Shown: in pieces, positions 26,762 to 37,151 of the stretch
How positions within the stretch are numbered: the first letter of the stretch is position 1
Layout: every line of letters starts with the position of its first letter
Origin: Donghicola eburneus
Lineage (GTDB): Bacteria > Pseudomonadota > Alphaproteobacteria > Rhodobacterales > Rhodobacteraceae
Direction of reading: 5' to 3'
Length of the DNA: 64,000 bases
NCBI RefSeq assembly: GCF_900115865.1
Contig: NZ_FOXY01000002.1
Span: forward strand, 434,001-498,000
Notes under the pieces: model-generated
The model's database searches: none
What the model saw: the letters and a program-made list of their open reading frames with translations, nothing else
What the model was told of the DNA's origin: nothing
Made by a program: the position numbers and the translations under genes

Positions 26762-28936
26762 GTGGACGTAGTTGATTTCTTGCACGCAGGCTTTTCAGAG
26801 CCCATCGATCTGCCCGCCGAAGAGATCGAAGGCCCCAAGCGCCTATACAACCGCGAACTGAGCTGGCTCGGGTTCAACATGCGCGTTCTCGAAGAGGCCG
26901 AGAACCCGCGCGTGCCGCTCTTGGAACGGCTGCGTTTCCTGTCGATTTCCGCCACCAACCTCGATGAATTCTACACCGTCCGCGTCGCCGGTCTGCGCGA
27001 ACTGAAACGCGAGGGAAACACGACCCCAGCCCAAGACGGCCTGACCCCGTCCCAGCAGTTAAAACTGATCGATGCGGACGCCCGCGACCTGATGGACCGC
27101 CAACAAAGCGCGTGGCGAGACCTGCGGGCCGAAATGGAAGAAAACAATCTGACCATCTACGACCGCGCCTCGTTGACCGAAGAGGACGAAGACTATCTGG
27201 CGGATGTTTTCCTCAATCAAGTCTTCGCGGTTCTGTCCCCCTTGGCGATTGACCCCGCCCACCCCTTCCCATTCATCCCGAACACCGGCTTTTCTCTGGC
27301 GCTGCAGCTGGAACGCAGCCGCGACGGCAAGACCCTGCACGCGCTACTCCCCATTCCCGCGCAGGTCCCCCGTTTCACCCGCCTGCCCTCCGAGCCCGAT
27401 CAGTTCCGCTATATCCCACTCGAAGAACTGCTGCTTCTGCACCTGAACCAGCTGTTCCCCGGCTACCGGCTCAAGGGGCACTGTACCTTCCGCGTGCTGC
27501 GCGACAGCGATCTGGAAGTCGAAGAAGAAGCCGAAGATCTGGTCCGCGAGTTCGAAAGCGCCCTGAAGCGCCGCCGCCGTGGTGAAGTGATCCGGATGAA
27601 GGTCTCGGCCGGTGCGCCGAAAAACCTGCTCGACATCATCATGCGGGAACTCCACCTGAGCGACGAAGAGGTCATCGAGGTAGACGGCGTGATCGGTGTC
27701 TCCGACCTAAAAGAACTCGTGATCGACGATCTGCCGCATCTCTTGTGGCCCAGTTTCACGCCCCGCGTCCCTGAACGCGTGACCGACCACGACGGCGACA
27801 TCTTCAAGGCAATCCGCCAGAAGGACATGCTGCTCCACCACCCCTACGAGACCTTTGACATGGTGGTGCGTTTCCTGCAGCAGGCTGCGCGCGACCCCAG
27901 TGTGGTGGCGATCAAACAGACACTCTATCGCACTTCCAAGGACAGCCCCATTGTTGAGGCCCTGTGCGAGGCCGCCGAGGATGGCAAATCCGTTACCGCG
28001 CTGGTCGAACTGAAGGCCCGTTTTGACGAGGCCGCCAACATCCGCCAGTCGCGCCGGTTGGAGCGCGCGGGGGCACACGTGGTTTATGGCTTTGTGGATC
28101 AGAAAACCCACGCCAAGATCAGCACCGTTGTCCGCCGCGAAGGCGACCAGCTGGTGACCTACAGCCACTTTGGCACCGGCAACTACCACCCGATTACGGC
28201 CAAAATTTACACCGACCTCAGCCTCTTCACCTGCAACCCTTCCATCGGGCGGGATGCGGTCAAGGTATTTAACTACCTGTCGGGCTACGCCATGCCCGAG
28301 CATCTGGAAAATCTGTCGATCAGCCCCACCAACATGAAGGCTGACCTGATCCGCATGATCGGAGAGGAAGCAGAGAACGCCCGTGCCGGGCGTCCTTCGG
28401 GTATTTGGGCCAAGATGAATTCACTGATCGAGCCTGATGTGATCGACGCTCTGTATGGCGCCTCTCAGGCGGGTGTACCCGTATCGCTGGTGATCCGCGG
28501 CATCTGCGGCTTGCGCCCCGGCATCAAAGGCCTGTCCGAGAATATCCGTGTGAAATCCATCGTGGGCCGGTTCCTCGAACACTCTCGGATTGCGTGTTTC
28601 GGCAACGGCCATGCCCTGCCCTCGCGTCAGGCGCGAGTGTTTATGTCATCCGCCGACTGGATGGGTCGCAACCTAAATCGCCGGGTGGAAACGTTGATCG
28701 AGATCGAGAACCCCACGGTCAAAGCGCAGATTGTCGACCAGATCATGGCCGCCAACATGGCCGACGTAGCCCAGAGCTGGGTGATGGGCCCAGACGGCAA
28801 GTTCAAGCGCGCCAACCTCGAGGAAGGGAAGTTTGCGTTCAGCTGCCACCGCTTCTTTATGGAGAACCCCTCCCTCTCGGGTCGGGGCTCTGCGGGGGCG
28901 GCGGACGTGCCCAAACTGACGCATACTGGCGATTGA
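26762..28936 (+). CDS. ppk1: Polyphosphate kinase 1
   Basis: Synthesises inorganic polyphosphate from ATP through a phosphohistidine. The 724-residue protein has the four PPK1 domains. His450 in KTHAKIS is the phosphorylated residue, and His469 in [10 protein letters not shown] completes the site. The start is GTG with AGAGGA upstream. The first 30 residues extend the usual N-terminus slightly. It is followed by ppx after 64 bp. Together with PPK2 at 15688 this gives two synthesis routes. Confidence 0.96.
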   Translation: MDVVDFLHAGFSEPIDLPAEEIEGPKRLYNRELSWLGFNMRVLEEAENPRVPLLERLRFLSISATNLDEFYTVRVAGLRELKREGNTTPAQDGLTPSQQLKLIDADARDLMDRQQSAWRDLRAEMEENNLTIYDRASLTEEDEDYLADVFLNQVFAVLSPLAIDPAHPFPFIPNTGFSLALQLERSRDGKTLHALLPIPAQVPRFTRLPSEPDQFRYIPLEELLLLHLNQLFPGYRLKGHCTFRVLRDSDLEVEEEAEDLVREFESALKRRRRGEVIRMKVSAGAPKNLLDIIMRELHLSDEEVIEVDGVIGVSDLKELVIDDLPHLLWPSFTPRVPERVTDHDGDIFKAIRQKDMLLHHPYETFDMVVRFLQQAARDPSVVAIKQTLYRTSKDSPIVEALCEAAEDGKSVTALVELKARFDEAANIRQSRRLERAGAHVVYGFVDQKTHAKISTVVRREGDQLVTYSHFGTGNYHPITAKIYTDLSLFTCNPSIGRDAVKVFNYLSGYAMPEHLENLSISPTNMKADLIRMIGEEAENARAGRPSGIWAKMNSLIEPDVIDALYGASQAGVPVSLVIRGICGLRPGIKGLSENIRVKSIVGRFLEHSRIACFGNGHALPSRQARVFMSSADWMGRNLNRRVETLIEIENPTVKAQIVDQIMAANMADVAQSWVMGPDGKFKRANLEEGKFAFSCHRFFMENPSLSGRGSAGAADVPKLTHTGD

Positions 28937-29000
28937 CCTCGGGGAGCGCTTTGCCCAAGGTGCCCCGAATGAGAACTTTGCAATTTTTAGGTTCGAGCCA

Positions 29001-30545
29001 ATGACGACCAGCCAACCCATGTTCGGTGACCGCGCGATCTTTGCCCGCCCACTGATCGTAGACCCACAGGCGCGCGCCATGTCCAAGGTCGGCGTCGTAG
29101 ACATCGGGTCGAACTCGGTCCGACTGGTCATTTTTGACGGTGCGGCCCGCAGCCCTGCCTATTTCTTTAACGAAAAGGTCATGTGCGGCTTGGGCAAAGG
29201 ATTGCTGGAAACCGGCATGCTGAACCCCGAAGGCAAGGTCAAAGCACGCGCGACGCTGCACCGTTTTCAGGCTTTGGCCCGCAGCATTGGCTGCGCACCA
29301 TTGCATGTGGTCGCGACCGCCGCCATGCGAGAGGCCATAGACGGCCCCGAATTCAAAGAGCAGATCGAATCCGAAACCGGCATGACCATCCATGTGGTCG
29401 ACGGCACCGAAGAAGCGCGCTTGTCCGCACAGGGTGTGCTGCTGGGATGGCCCGGTGCCTATGGTCTGGTGTGTGACATTGGCGGCTCGTCGATGGAGTT
29501 GGCCGAAATCAGCAAGGGCAAGATCGGGAAATGCGTGACCTCGCCTCTCGCGCCGCTGAAGCTTCAGGATATCGAGGGCGGCGCGAAAACCCGCCGCGCC
29601 CATATCGAAGAAACGCTGGACCAACTGCTTGAAGAGTTGGGCCCCCAACACGACCGCCTGTTTCTGGTTGGCGGCAGCTGGCGTGCCATCGGCCGCATCA
29701 ACATGGAGCGTATGAATTACCCGCTTCACGTTCTGCATGAATACCAGATCACCTGCCCAGAACTCATGGATACGCTAGAGTTCATCAAAGAGCACAAGGA
29801 TCTGGAAAGCCTACGCAAGGATTGCGGCATCTCCAGCGCCCGTATGGCCTTGGTCCCGCTGGCCGCCGAAGTGTTAGAGGCGGTGGTAAAACGCCTTGAT
29901 CCCCATGACATCGCAATCTCGAGCTACGGCATCCGCGAAGGGCTGCTGTACGAACAGATGCCCCAAGACCTGAGGGATCGGGATCCGCTGATCGAAGCCT
30001 GCCGCTTTTCGGAAATCAAAGACGCGCGGATGCCGGGGTTTGGCAAAATCCTGTTCAGCTTTATCTCGCCTCTCTTTCCGAAAATGACTCCCGAAAAAGC
30101 GCGGATCATCAAGGCCGCCTGCTTGCTGCACGACGTCACGTGGCGCGCACACCCTGACTATCGTGCGGAAATCTGTTTCGACAATTCGACCCGCGCGAAC
30201 CTTGGCGGTCTGTCCCACAGCGAACGCATCTATATCGGCCTTTCGCTGCTCTATCGCTACAAGAACAAGCCCAGTTCCAGTCAGTTCGAAACGCTCGCGC
30301 CACTCCTAAGCGAAGAAGATACGCGAGAGGCCGAAGTTCTTGGCAAAGCTATGCGGTTCGGGGCAATGCTTTGGATGCACAAAGACCGCGCGCCAGGGAA
30401 ATTCAAGCTGAGCACCGAAGACAAAGCGCTGAAGCTCGTGCTTCACAAGGACGCCGCCGATCTCTTTTCCGAAGTGGCCGCCGCGCGCCTAGACTCGCTC
30501 GCCAAAGCGCTGGATGCCACCCACGAAGTGATTATCGCGGATTAG
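29001..30545 (+). CDS. ppx: Exopolyphosphatase, Ppx/GppA family
   Basis: Hydrolyses terminal phosphates from polyphosphate, and some members act on pppGpp. The 514-residue protein has the actin-like ATPase fold with DIGSNSVRL (34-42), the catalytic glutamate region in ATAAMREA, and DIGGSSMEL. The C-terminal HD-like part has LLHDVTWRAHPDYR. An inner ATG at residue 27 (MSKVGVVDIG) is an alternative start that would match the shorter family N-terminus. It lies 64 bp after ppk1. Its stop overlaps that of a facing gene by 4 bp. Confidence 0.94.
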   Translation: MTTSQPMFGDRAIFARPLIVDPQARAMSKVGVVDIGSNSVRLVIFDGAARSPAYFFNEKVMCGLGKGLLETGMLNPEGKVKARATLHRFQALARSIGCAPLHVVATAAMREAIDGPEFKEQIESETGMTIHVVDGTEEARLSAQGVLLGWPGAYGLVCDIGGSSMELAEISKGKIGKCVTSPLAPLKLQDIEGGAKTRRAHIEETLDQLLEELGPQHDRLFLVGGSWRAIGRINMERMNYPLHVLHEYQITCPELMDTLEFIKEHKDLESLRKDCGISSARMALVPLAAEVLEAVVKRLDPHDIAISSYGIREGLLYEQMPQDLRDRDPLIEACRFSEIKDARMPGFGKILFSFISPLFPKMTPEKARIIKAACLLHDVTWRAHPDYRAEICFDNSTRANLGGLSHSERIYIGLSLLYRYKNKPSSSQFETLAPLLSEEDTREAEVLGKAMRFGAMLWMHKDRAPGKFKLSTEDKALKLVLHKDAADLFSEVAAARLDSLAKALDATHEVIIAD

Positions 30546-30934
30546 ATATCGGTCGGTCCGGACGGCGCGATCAAGTCCGATTGCGGCGCGTCGTCCGCCC
30601 GCTCTTTGCGGCGCAGAATAATGTCACCATTCGGCAGCTTTTCCGGTGCGTGATAGTCGTTCAGATCGCCGATCTTATCCGCCAGATCACGCAGAGCTGG
30701 CCCCATCGCCATCACCCAATCCCGCATCTCTGGCGCCATCTCGCGCGCTTTGTCCTTTAGGCTTTCCACGGTCGGATCAACCTCTTCGCGAAGGCCGTCA
30801 AAGATCATCCCAAAGCCACGCTGCATCCGTTCGAACCCGCTCTCGGGCTCGGCGGGCTCAATCGCGTTCTGGTCTTGCGCCAGTGCCGAGAACGGCAAAA
30901 GCAGCAGGGTCGCAACAATCAAAGTCTGTTTCAT
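30542..30934 (-). CDS. Small periplasmic protein of unknown function
   Basis: A 130-residue protein with a clear signal peptide (cleavage after FSALA). The mature part has an amphipathic helical region (about 30-85) and a conserved-looking tail DYHAPEKLPNGDIILRRK. I know of homologues in Rhodobacterales without assigned function. It faces ppx with a 4-bp stop overlap. Function unknown. Confidence 0.8.
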   Translation of the reverse strand: MKQTLIVATLLLLPFSALAQDQNAIEPAEPESGFERMQRGFGMIFDGLREEVDPTVESLKDKAREMAPEMRDWVMAMGPALRDLADKIGDLNDYHAPEKLPNGDIILRRKERADDAPQSDLIAPSGPTDI

Positions 30935-30975
30935 GTTTTGGAATATAGGCTGCGCCCCACACCATTCCTAGAGCG

Positions 30976-31659
30976 TCAGAGCCCGCGTTCTGCGCGGATC
31001 GTTTCCCATGCGCGGTTGATCGCCTGCATACGCCCCTCGGCCAGCTTGATCGCCTCTGGCGGAACGCCGCGCGCCATCATTTGATCGGGGTGCGCCTCTC
31101 GAACAGCTGCGCGCCACGCGGCCCGCACCTCTGCATTTTGCGCATCATGCGAGACATCAAGCACGTCATAGGGGTCCGCCTCTGCCCCCGGCACAAATCG
31201 CGACTTGAGCGAGGTGAACCGGCGCTCATCCAGCCCCAGAATATCTGCGACTCGGCGCAGGAAAGCATCCTCGGCAGGGTGGTAGGTGCCGTCCGCCATG
31301 GCAATATGAAACAGCCCCTCCATCAAATCGCACAGAGCGCTGGATTCGGAATCAAACATGGCCCGAATGCGGCGGGCATATTCCTCGAACCCGGCGACGT
31401 CTTGGCGGGCCAGATTGAACAGGCGCGCTGCGTTTGCCTCTTCGGATGGATCGATGTGAAACACCTCGCGAAACGCCGTTACCTCATCGCGCGTCACCAG
31501 ACCGTCAGCCTTGGCCATTTTAGCCGACAGAGCGATCACCGCGATGGTAAAACCCACCGTCCGCTCAGGCGGCGTGCGCAGACGCTCGAAGACAGCAGAA
31601 AGCCCCTCGCCTTTGGCAAGGGCGGCCAGTGCTTCGGAAATGCGGGTCCAAATCGACAT
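30976..31659 (-). CDS. TerB-DnaJ domain co-chaperone, DjlA-like
   Basis: A 227-residue protein with an N-terminal TerB-like helical domain (about 40-140, containing KMAKADGLVTRDEV and HIAMADGTYHPAEDAFLR) and a C-terminal J domain (about 160-225). The J domain carries the HPD triplet in REAHPDQM, needed to stimulate DnaK ATPase. This matches DjlA-type proteins, but here no transmembrane anchor is visible. It is probably a DnaK co-chaperone. It stands alone between two minus-strand genes. Confidence 0.9.
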   Translation of the reverse strand: MSIWTRISEALAALAKGEGLSAVFERLRTPPERTVGFTIAVIALSAKMAKADGLVTRDEVTAFREVFHIDPSEEANAARLFNLARQDVAGFEEYARRIRAMFDSESSALCDLMEGLFHIAMADGTYHPAEDAFLRRVADILGLDERRFTSLKSRFVPGAEADPYDVLDVSHDAQNAEVRAAWRAAVREAHPDQMMARGVPPEAIKLAEGRMQAINRAWETIRAERGL

Positions 31660-31702
31660 GGCGGGCAGACTACCTTTGAACGCAGAACTTGTCAGGCCGC
31701 AT

Positions 31703-32188
31703 TCACAGGAATTTCTGCATCAGCACAAGGTCCATCCAGCGATCGAACTTGCGTCCGACTTGCGGCAAACGCGCAACTTCGGCAAATCCAATCGCTTTGT
31801 GAAACAAAACGCCCTCGGCATTCTCGCCGCTCACACCTGCGAACATGGAATGACAGCCCTCTGCCTTCGCCGCTGCCATCAAGGCGCCCATCAACGCGCG
31901 GCCACCCCCCTGCCCTCGCGCAGCCTCGGCCAGCATGACCGAATGCTCTTTGGTATGCGCGTAGCCGGGCCCGCCGCGGAACGCAAAACAGGTCGCAAAC
32001 CCCAGCAGCGCCCCATCAGCTTCAGCCACAACAAAGCAAGGACGCCGCGCCGCAATGTCCGCCGCGATGCCTTCTTCCGTCTTTTCCAATGTCGTGAAAG
32101 TGACTGCCGTGTCCCGGATAAATCCATTCCACAACTCAGCAATCGCCGCTGCATCCGCCGCACAGGCCTGCCGCACCAGAAACGCCAT
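31703..32188 (-). CDS. GNAT N-acetyltransferase, PAT-like
   Basis: A 161-residue acetyltransferase. It begins VRQACAADAAAIAELWN, and the acetyl-CoA loop is ARGQGGGRALM, followed by a late GFAEVARLPQVGRKF segment as in phosphinothricin acetyltransferase and YncA relatives. The true substrate is unknown. In the genome context it is flanked by a chaperone gene and a noncoding double hairpin, giving no hint of a pathway. Confidence 0.85.
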   Translation of the reverse strand: MAFLVRQACAADAAAIAELWNGFIRDTAVTFTTLEKTEEGIAADIAARRPCFVVAEADGALLGFATCFAFRGGPGYAHTKEHSVMLAEAARGQGGGRALMGALMAAAKAEGCHSMFAGVSGENAEGVLFHKAIGFAEVARLPQVGRKFDRWMDLVLMQKFL

Positions 32189-32201
32189 TCCGCCAAACCC
32201 A

Positions 32202-32223
32202 CTTCATCTTTGCCGAAATACTC
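32202..32223 (+). repeat. ATACTC-type 22-bp repeat, copy 4
   Basis: CTTCATCTTTGCCGAAATAC followed by TC, directly upstream of the GNAT start on the other strand and 11 bp before a double hairpin. Confidence 0.65.
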
Positions 32224-32234
32224 TCGGGGGTGAA

Positions 32235-32274
32235 TTGGCGCAGGATGCGCCAAGAGGGGGCAGACAGCCCCCTC
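32235..32274. repeat. Double hairpin next to repeat copy 4
   Basis: TTGGCGCA/TGCGCCAA (32235-32253) is followed at once by GAGGGGGC/GCCCCCTC (32254-32274). Both stems are perfect, with loops of 3 and 5 nt. It may end transcription of the mutase gene, although no T-run is present. Confidence 0.6.
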
Positions 32275-32289
32275 CCGGCCACGCTAGCC

Positions 32290-34419
32290 TTAGGCGCGCG
32301 CTTCTTCAATCAGGCGCAGAATGTCCTGCGCCGCGTTCGGAATGTTGGTGCCAGGGCCAAAAATCGCCTTCACACCCGCCGCCTTCAGGAACTCGTAGTC
32401 CTGCTGGGGAATCACTCCACCGCAGATGACGATGATGTCACCGGCGCCCTGCTCTTCGAGCACCTTGATCAGCGCGGGCGCCAGCGTCTTGTGACCTGCC
32501 GCCTGCGAGGAAATCCCGATCACGTGCACGTCGTTGTCGATCGCGTCCTGAGCCGCTTCTTCGGGGGTCTGGAACAGCGGGCCAACGTCAACGTCGAACC
32601 CGATATCCGCAAAGGCCGTGGCGATGACTTTGGCGCCACGGTCATGACCGTCCTGCCCCATCTTCACCACCAGCATACGGGGACGGCGGCCTTCCTTCTC
32701 GGCGAAATCTTCGACCGATTTCTGGATGGCCGCAAACCCTTCGTCACCCTCATAGGCCGCGCCATAGACGCCAGCCAAGGTCTTCACTTCGGCACGGTGG
32801 CGGCCGAACTCTTTCTCCATTGCCATGCTGATCTCTCCGACAGAGGCACGAGCACGGGCTGCTTCCACAGCCGCCTCGAGCAGGTTGCCGCCCTCTTTGG
32901 CGCGGCGGGTCAGTTCTTCCAGCGCGGCTTGGCAAGCTGCCTCGTCACGCGATGCGCGGATGCGCTCCAGACGCGCGACCTGAGCTTCGCGCACCTTGGT
33001 GTTGTCGATCTCCAGAATGTCGATCGGGTCTTCTTTGTCCTTGCGGTACTTGTTCACGCCGACGATCACCTCGTCGCCGCGGTCGATATCTGCCTGACGA
33101 CGGGCCGCGGTCTCTTCGATGCGCAGCTTGGGCATGCCGGACGCAACCGCCTTGGTCATGCCGCCCATCTCTTCGACTTCCTCGATCAGCGCCCAAGCCT
33201 TCTCGGCCAGTTCATTGGTCAGGCTTTCGACATAGTAGCTACCAGCCAGCGGATCGACGACGTTGGTGACGCCAGTCTCTTCCTGCAGGATCAGCTGGGT
33301 GTTCCGCGCGATGCGGGCGCTGAATTCAGTGGGCAGCGCAATAGCTTCGTCCAGCGCGTTGGTGTGCAGCGACTGTGTCCCCCCCAGTACAGCCGACATC
33401 GCCTCGTAGGCCGTACGGATCACGTTGTTATAGGGGTCCTGCTCCTGCAGAGACACGCCAGAGGTTTGGCAGTGGGTGCGCAGCATCTTCGAGCGGGGGT
33501 CTTTGGGCTCGAATTCATCCATGATGCGCGACCACAGCAGACGCGCGGCCCGCAGCTTGGCGGCCTCCATGAAGAAGTTCATGCCGATTGCAAAGAAGAA
33601 CGACAAGCGGCCCGCGAACTTGTCCACGTTCATGCCGCGAGCGATGGCGGCGCGCACATATTCACGGCCATCGGCCAGCGTGTAAGCCAGCTCTTGCACC
33701 AGGTTCGCGCCAGCTTCCTGCATATGGTAGCCGGAAATCGAGATGCTGTTGAACTTGGGCATCTCGTTCGAGGTGTACTCGATGATGTCCGCGATGATCT
33801 GCATCGATGGTTCGGGCGGATAGATGTAGGTGTTGCGGACCATGAATTCCTTCAGAATGTCGTTCTGAATGGTGCCCGCCAGCACCGACTTATCGTGGCC
33901 CTGCTCTTCGCCTGCAACGATGAAGTTCGCGAGGATCGGGATCACCGCGCCGTTCATGGTCATCGAGACCGACACCTTGTCCAACGGGATGCCGTCGAAC
34001 AGGATTTTCATGTCCTCGACGCTGTCGATCGCCACACCAGCCTTGCCGACGTCACCAACCACGCGCGGGTGGTCACTGTCATAACCACGGTGGGTCGCAA
34101 GGTCGAACGCGACCGAAACACCCTGCTGACCCGCAGCAAGGTTCTTGCGGTAGAATGCATTCGATTCCTCGGCGGTCGAGAAACCGGCGTACTGGCGGAT
34201 GGTCCAAGGACGGCCCGCGTACATGGTCGCCTTTACCCCGCGGGTAAAGGGCGCGAAACCGGGGGTGCCGCCCATGTGGGGCAGATCAGCGGTGTCCTCT
34301 GCGGTGTAGAGCGGCTTGACCTCGATCCCTTCCAGCGTCTGCCAGTTCAGGTCTTCAAGCGGCCGGCCCCGCAATTCCTTTTCGGCCAGTGCGCGCCAGG
34401 CGTCTTTATCTTGGGTCAT
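32290..34419 (-). CDS. scpA: Methylmalonyl-CoA mutase
   Basis: Isomerises (R)-methylmalonyl-CoA to succinyl-CoA with adenosylcobalamin, the last step of propionyl-CoA assimilation. The single-chain 709-residue enzyme has an N-terminal TIM barrel ([16 protein letters not shown], and so on) and a C-terminal B12-binding domain with Asp590-x-His592-x-x-Gly595, then [11 protein letters not shown] and ICGGVIP. pccA lies 0.6 kb and pccB 5 kb away on the same strand. The epimerase gene is not in the window. Confidence 0.97.
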   Translation of the reverse strand: MTQDKDAWRALAEKELRGRPLEDLNWQTLEGIEVKPLYTAEDTADLPHMGGTPGFAPFTRGVKATMYAGRPWTIRQYAGFSTAEESNAFYRKNLAAGQQGVSVAFDLATHRGYDSDHPRVVGDVGKAGVAIDSVEDMKILFDGIPLDKVSVSMTMNGAVIPILANFIVAGEEQGHDKSVLAGTIQNDILKEFMVRNTYIYPPEPSMQIIADIIEYTSNEMPKFNSISISGYHMQEAGANLVQELAYTLADGREYVRAAIARGMNVDKFAGRLSFFFAIGMNFFMEAAKLRAARLLWSRIMDEFEPKDPRSKMLRTHCQTSGVSLQEQDPYNNVIRTAYEAMSAVLGGTQSLHTNALDEAIALPTEFSARIARNTQLILQEETGVTNVVDPLAGSYYVESLTNELAEKAWALIEEVEEMGGMTKAVASGMPKLRIEETAARRQADIDRGDEVIVGVNKYRKDKEDPIDILEIDNTKVREAQVARLERIRASRDEAACQAALEELTRRAKEGGNLLEAAVEAARARASVGEISMAMEKEFGRHRAEVKTLAGVYGAAYEGDEGFAAIQKSVEDFAEKEGRRPRMLVVKMGQDGHDRGAKVIATAFADIGFDVDVGPLFQTPEEAAQDAIDNDVHVIGISSQAAGHKTLAPALIKVLEEQGAGDIIVICGGVIPQQDYEFLKAAGVKAIFGPGTNIPNAAQDILRLIEEARA

Positions 34420-34527
34420 CTGTCCGTTCCTCCAATCGACGCGGGCCTGTCACCTTTGGACATTTCCGCGGAAAAAAGCTTCGTAATCGGGGACATCGCC
34501 CCTATCTCTAGAGCGACAGGAGGAGCC

Positions 34528-34965
34528 ATGACCCGACTTGCCGCTGTGTTCGCAATGTTATTGTCACTCACCGCCCCGATGGTTTGGGCACAGGAAACGG
34601 ATATGACAGAGGCCGTAATCCTTGACGGTCGAACCGCCGATCTGGCCGAGTTCAAATGGACGCACCGCCCGCTGATCGTGTTCGCAGACAGCCCGTATGA
34701 TCCTGCCTTCGTGCGCCAGATGGACCTGATCAAAGATGATCTGGACGGTCTGGTCGAACGCGATGTGGTCGTTCTGGTCGACACCGACCCCGACGCCCGA
34801 TCCGCTCTCCGCCAAGCGTTGCATCCGCGCGGCTTCGGCTTTGTGCTGATCGGCAAGGACGGCGGCGTCAAACTGCGCAAACCTTCCCCGTGGACCGTGC
34901 GGGAAATCTCTCGGACGATCGACAAAATGCCGATGCGCCAACAAGAAATCCGTGACAGCCGCTGA
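34528..34965 (+). CDS. DUF4174 family secreted protein
   Basis: A 145-residue protein with a signal peptide (cleavage after MVWA) and a thioredoxin-like DUF4174 domain without a CxxC motif. Visible words are HRPLIVFADSP and GFGFVLIGKDGGVKLRKPSPW. The start at 34528 has AGGAGG 4 bp upstream. It diverges from the mutase gene and faces pccA, so its placement within the propionyl-CoA region may be incidental. Function unknown. Confidence 0.85.
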   Translation: MTRLAAVFAMLLSLTAPMVWAQETDMTEAVILDGRTADLAEFKWTHRPLIVFADSPYDPAFVRQMDLIKDDLDGLVERDVVVLVDTDPDARSALRQALHPRGFGFVLIGKDGGVKLRKPSPWTVREISRTIDKMPMRQQEIRDSR

Positions 34966-35009
34966 CCACCCCGCAGGTTGCGCGATATGCCAGCGGCCAA
35001 CACCATGGC

Positions 35010-37010
35010 TTATTCGAACTCCATGATCACTTCGTCGACGGCAAGGCTATCACCCGCGCCAGCGTTGATCTTGGTGACGACCGACTTCTTCTCGGCGCGC
35101 AGGATGTTTTCCATCTTCATCGCCTCGATGGTGCAGAGCGCCTGCCCCTCTTGGACCTCGTCGCCCACTTCGACGTTCATCTTCACCAGAACGCCGGGCA
35201 TCGGGCAGAGCAACATCTTCGAGGTATCGGGCGGCAGCTTCTCGGGCATCAAGGTTGCCAATTCCGCCTGACGGGGGCTGTAGACATGCACCTTCAGGTC
35301 CGCGCCGCGGCTGCGGATGCGGAAGCCGTTGGTGATCTTGCCCGTTTTCAGCACCAGCGGGCTGCCACCGACCGACAGTTTCGCCAGCTGATCACCAGGG
35401 GTCCAATCGCTTTCGACACGCAGGGTGGTGCCGTCGGCAAAGGTCACGTCCGACCCAGCGGGGTCCGCGGCAACGGTGACAGAGAACTCTGCGCCACCCA
35501 GACGCACGACCCAGTCATCACCGACCTTGCGCTCGTGGTTGTCCATGGTGCCCGAAATTCGAGTACGGCGAATTTCGGCAACGCGGTTCATGGCGGCAGA
35601 GGCTGCTGCGATGCGCCGCAAATCCGCTTCGGGCAGATCGACGCCAGCGAAACCTTCGGGGTATTCTTCGGCGATAAACGCAGTGGTGATATCGCCGCTG
35701 ACAAACTTCTCGTGGTCCATCACAGCCGACAGGAACGGCAGGTTGTGACCAATGCCTTCAACCTCGAAGCTGTCCAGCGCGACGCGCATCTCTTCGATGG
35801 CTTCCAGACGAGTCGGCGCCCATGTGCACAGCTTTGCGATCATGGGGTCGTAGTACATGCTGATCTCGCCGCCCTCGTAAACGCCGGTGTCGTTGCGGAC
35901 AGCGCGTGTGTCTTCGGCAATCTCTGCAGGGGGACGGTAGCGGGTCAGACGGCCGATCGACGGCAGGAAGTTCCGGTAGGGATCCTCTGCGTAGAGGCGG
36001 CTCTCCATCGCCCAACCGTTCAGGGTGATGTCTTCCTGCTTCAGCGACAGCTCTTCGCCGTTCGCAACGCGGATCATTTGCTCCACAAGGTCGACACCAG
36101 TGATCAGCTCGGTCACAGGGTGTTCCACCTGCAGGCGAGTGTTCATCTCGAGGAAGTAGAAATTCTTGTCGCCATCAACGATGAATTCCACGGTACCCGC
36201 GCTGGCGTACCCCACGGCCTTGGCCAATGCGCAAGCCTGCTCACCCATCGCTTTGCGGGTCGCTTCGTCCAAGAACGGCGACGGGGCTTCTTCGATGACC
36301 TTCTGGTTACGGCGCTGAATCGAACACTCGCGTTCACCAAGGTAGATGCAGTTGCCATGTTTGTCGGCGAGCACCTGAATTTCAATGTGGCGCGGCTGAG
36401 TGACGAATTTCTCGATGAAAATACGGTCGTCGCCAAAGCTGTTGGCCGCCTCGTTCTTGGAGGACTGGAAGCCTTCTCGGGCCTCTTCGTCGTTCCAAGC
36501 GATCCGCATCCCCTTACCGCCGCCCCCAGCGGAAGCTTTGATCATGACGGGGTAACCGATGTCGTTGCTGATTTTCACAGCTTCTTCGGCGTCCTCGATC
36601 AGCCCCATGTAGCCGGGAACGGTTGAAACGCCCGCTTCCTGAGCGATCTTCTTCGAGGTGATCTTGTCGCCCATCGACTCGATCGCACCTTTGGGCGGGC
36701 CAACAAACGCGACGCCCTCGGCTTCCAGAGCCTCGGCGAATTTGGAGTTTTCCGACAAGAAGCCGTAGCCCGGGTGCACACCATTGGCGCCAGTCTGACG
36801 GATCGCATCCATCACCTTGTCGATAACGATGTACGACTGGTTCGCGGGCGGAGGACCGATGTGGACCGCCTCATCTGCCATGCTCACATGCAGAGCGTTC
36901 TTGTCTGCGTCCGAATAGATGGCCACCGTTTTGATGCCCATCTTCTGCGCCGTTTTGATCACGCGGCATGCGATCTCGCCACGGTTGGCAATGAGGATCT
37001 TGTCGATCAT
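35010..37010 (-). CDS. pccA: Propionyl-CoA carboxylase, biotin-containing alpha subunit
   Basis: Carries biotin and carboxylates it with bicarbonate and ATP, handing the carboxyl group to the beta subunit to form methylmalonyl-CoA. The 666-residue protein has biotin carboxylase domains (about 1-445: ILIANRGEIA, HPGYGFLSEN, GGGGKGMR), a BT linker and a C-terminal biotinyl domain with Lys632 in EAMKMEN. The start at 37010 is supported by GGAGACAA and homology. It lies upstream of the mutase gene on the same strand. Confidence 0.97.
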   Translation of the reverse strand: MIDKILIANRGEIACRVIKTAQKMGIKTVAIYSDADKNALHVSMADEAVHIGPPPANQSYIVIDKVMDAIRQTGANGVHPGYGFLSENSKFAEALEAEGVAFVGPPKGAIESMGDKITSKKIAQEAGVSTVPGYMGLIEDAEEAVKISNDIGYPVMIKASAGGGGKGMRIAWNDEEAREGFQSSKNEAANSFGDDRIFIEKFVTQPRHIEIQVLADKHGNCIYLGERECSIQRRNQKVIEEAPSPFLDEATRKAMGEQACALAKAVGYASAGTVEFIVDGDKNFYFLEMNTRLQVEHPVTELITGVDLVEQMIRVANGEELSLKQEDITLNGWAMESRLYAEDPYRNFLPSIGRLTRYRPPAEIAEDTRAVRNDTGVYEGGEISMYYDPMIAKLCTWAPTRLEAIEEMRVALDSFEVEGIGHNLPFLSAVMDHEKFVSGDITTAFIAEEYPEGFAGVDLPEADLRRIAAASAAMNRVAEIRRTRISGTMDNHERKVGDDWVVRLGGAEFSVTVAADPAGSDVTFADGTTLRVESDWTPGDQLAKLSVGGSPLVLKTGKITNGFRIRSRGADLKVHVYSPRQAELATLMPEKLPPDTSKMLLCPMPGVLVKMNVEVGDEVQEGQALCTIEAMKMENILRAEKKSVVTKINAGAGDSLAVDEVIMEFE

Positions 37011-37071
37011 TTGTCTCCGTCCCTTTCGTCTTATCAGATTGTGCCTCGGCCGGTCGCGCCGGCCGTCGGGC

Positions 37072-37109
37072 AAAAGAAAAGGCCACCGGACAGACGAGGT
37101 CCGGCGGCC
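37072..37109 (-). terminator. Terminator of the small lipoprotein gene
   Basis: On the minus strand GGCCGCCGGAC and GTCCGGTGGCC form a stem with one mismatch, followed by TTTTCTTTT. It lies 42 bp past the lipoprotein stop and separates it from pccA. Confidence 0.85.
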
Positions 37110-37151
37110 AAAGAGCCATAAGAATGGATAGGCGCGTTGCCGCGCGGCTGC

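Noticed and set aside
32230-34527. Long open frame antisense to the mutase gene
   Set aside because: Mirror frame of a GC-rich gene. Only its last 438 bp, beyond the mutase, code for a real protein (DUF4174).
37048-37064. GGCCGG/CCGGCC palindrome in the pccA leader
   Set aside because: A GC-only stem with no T-run. It may fold in the leader, but nothing supports a specific function.
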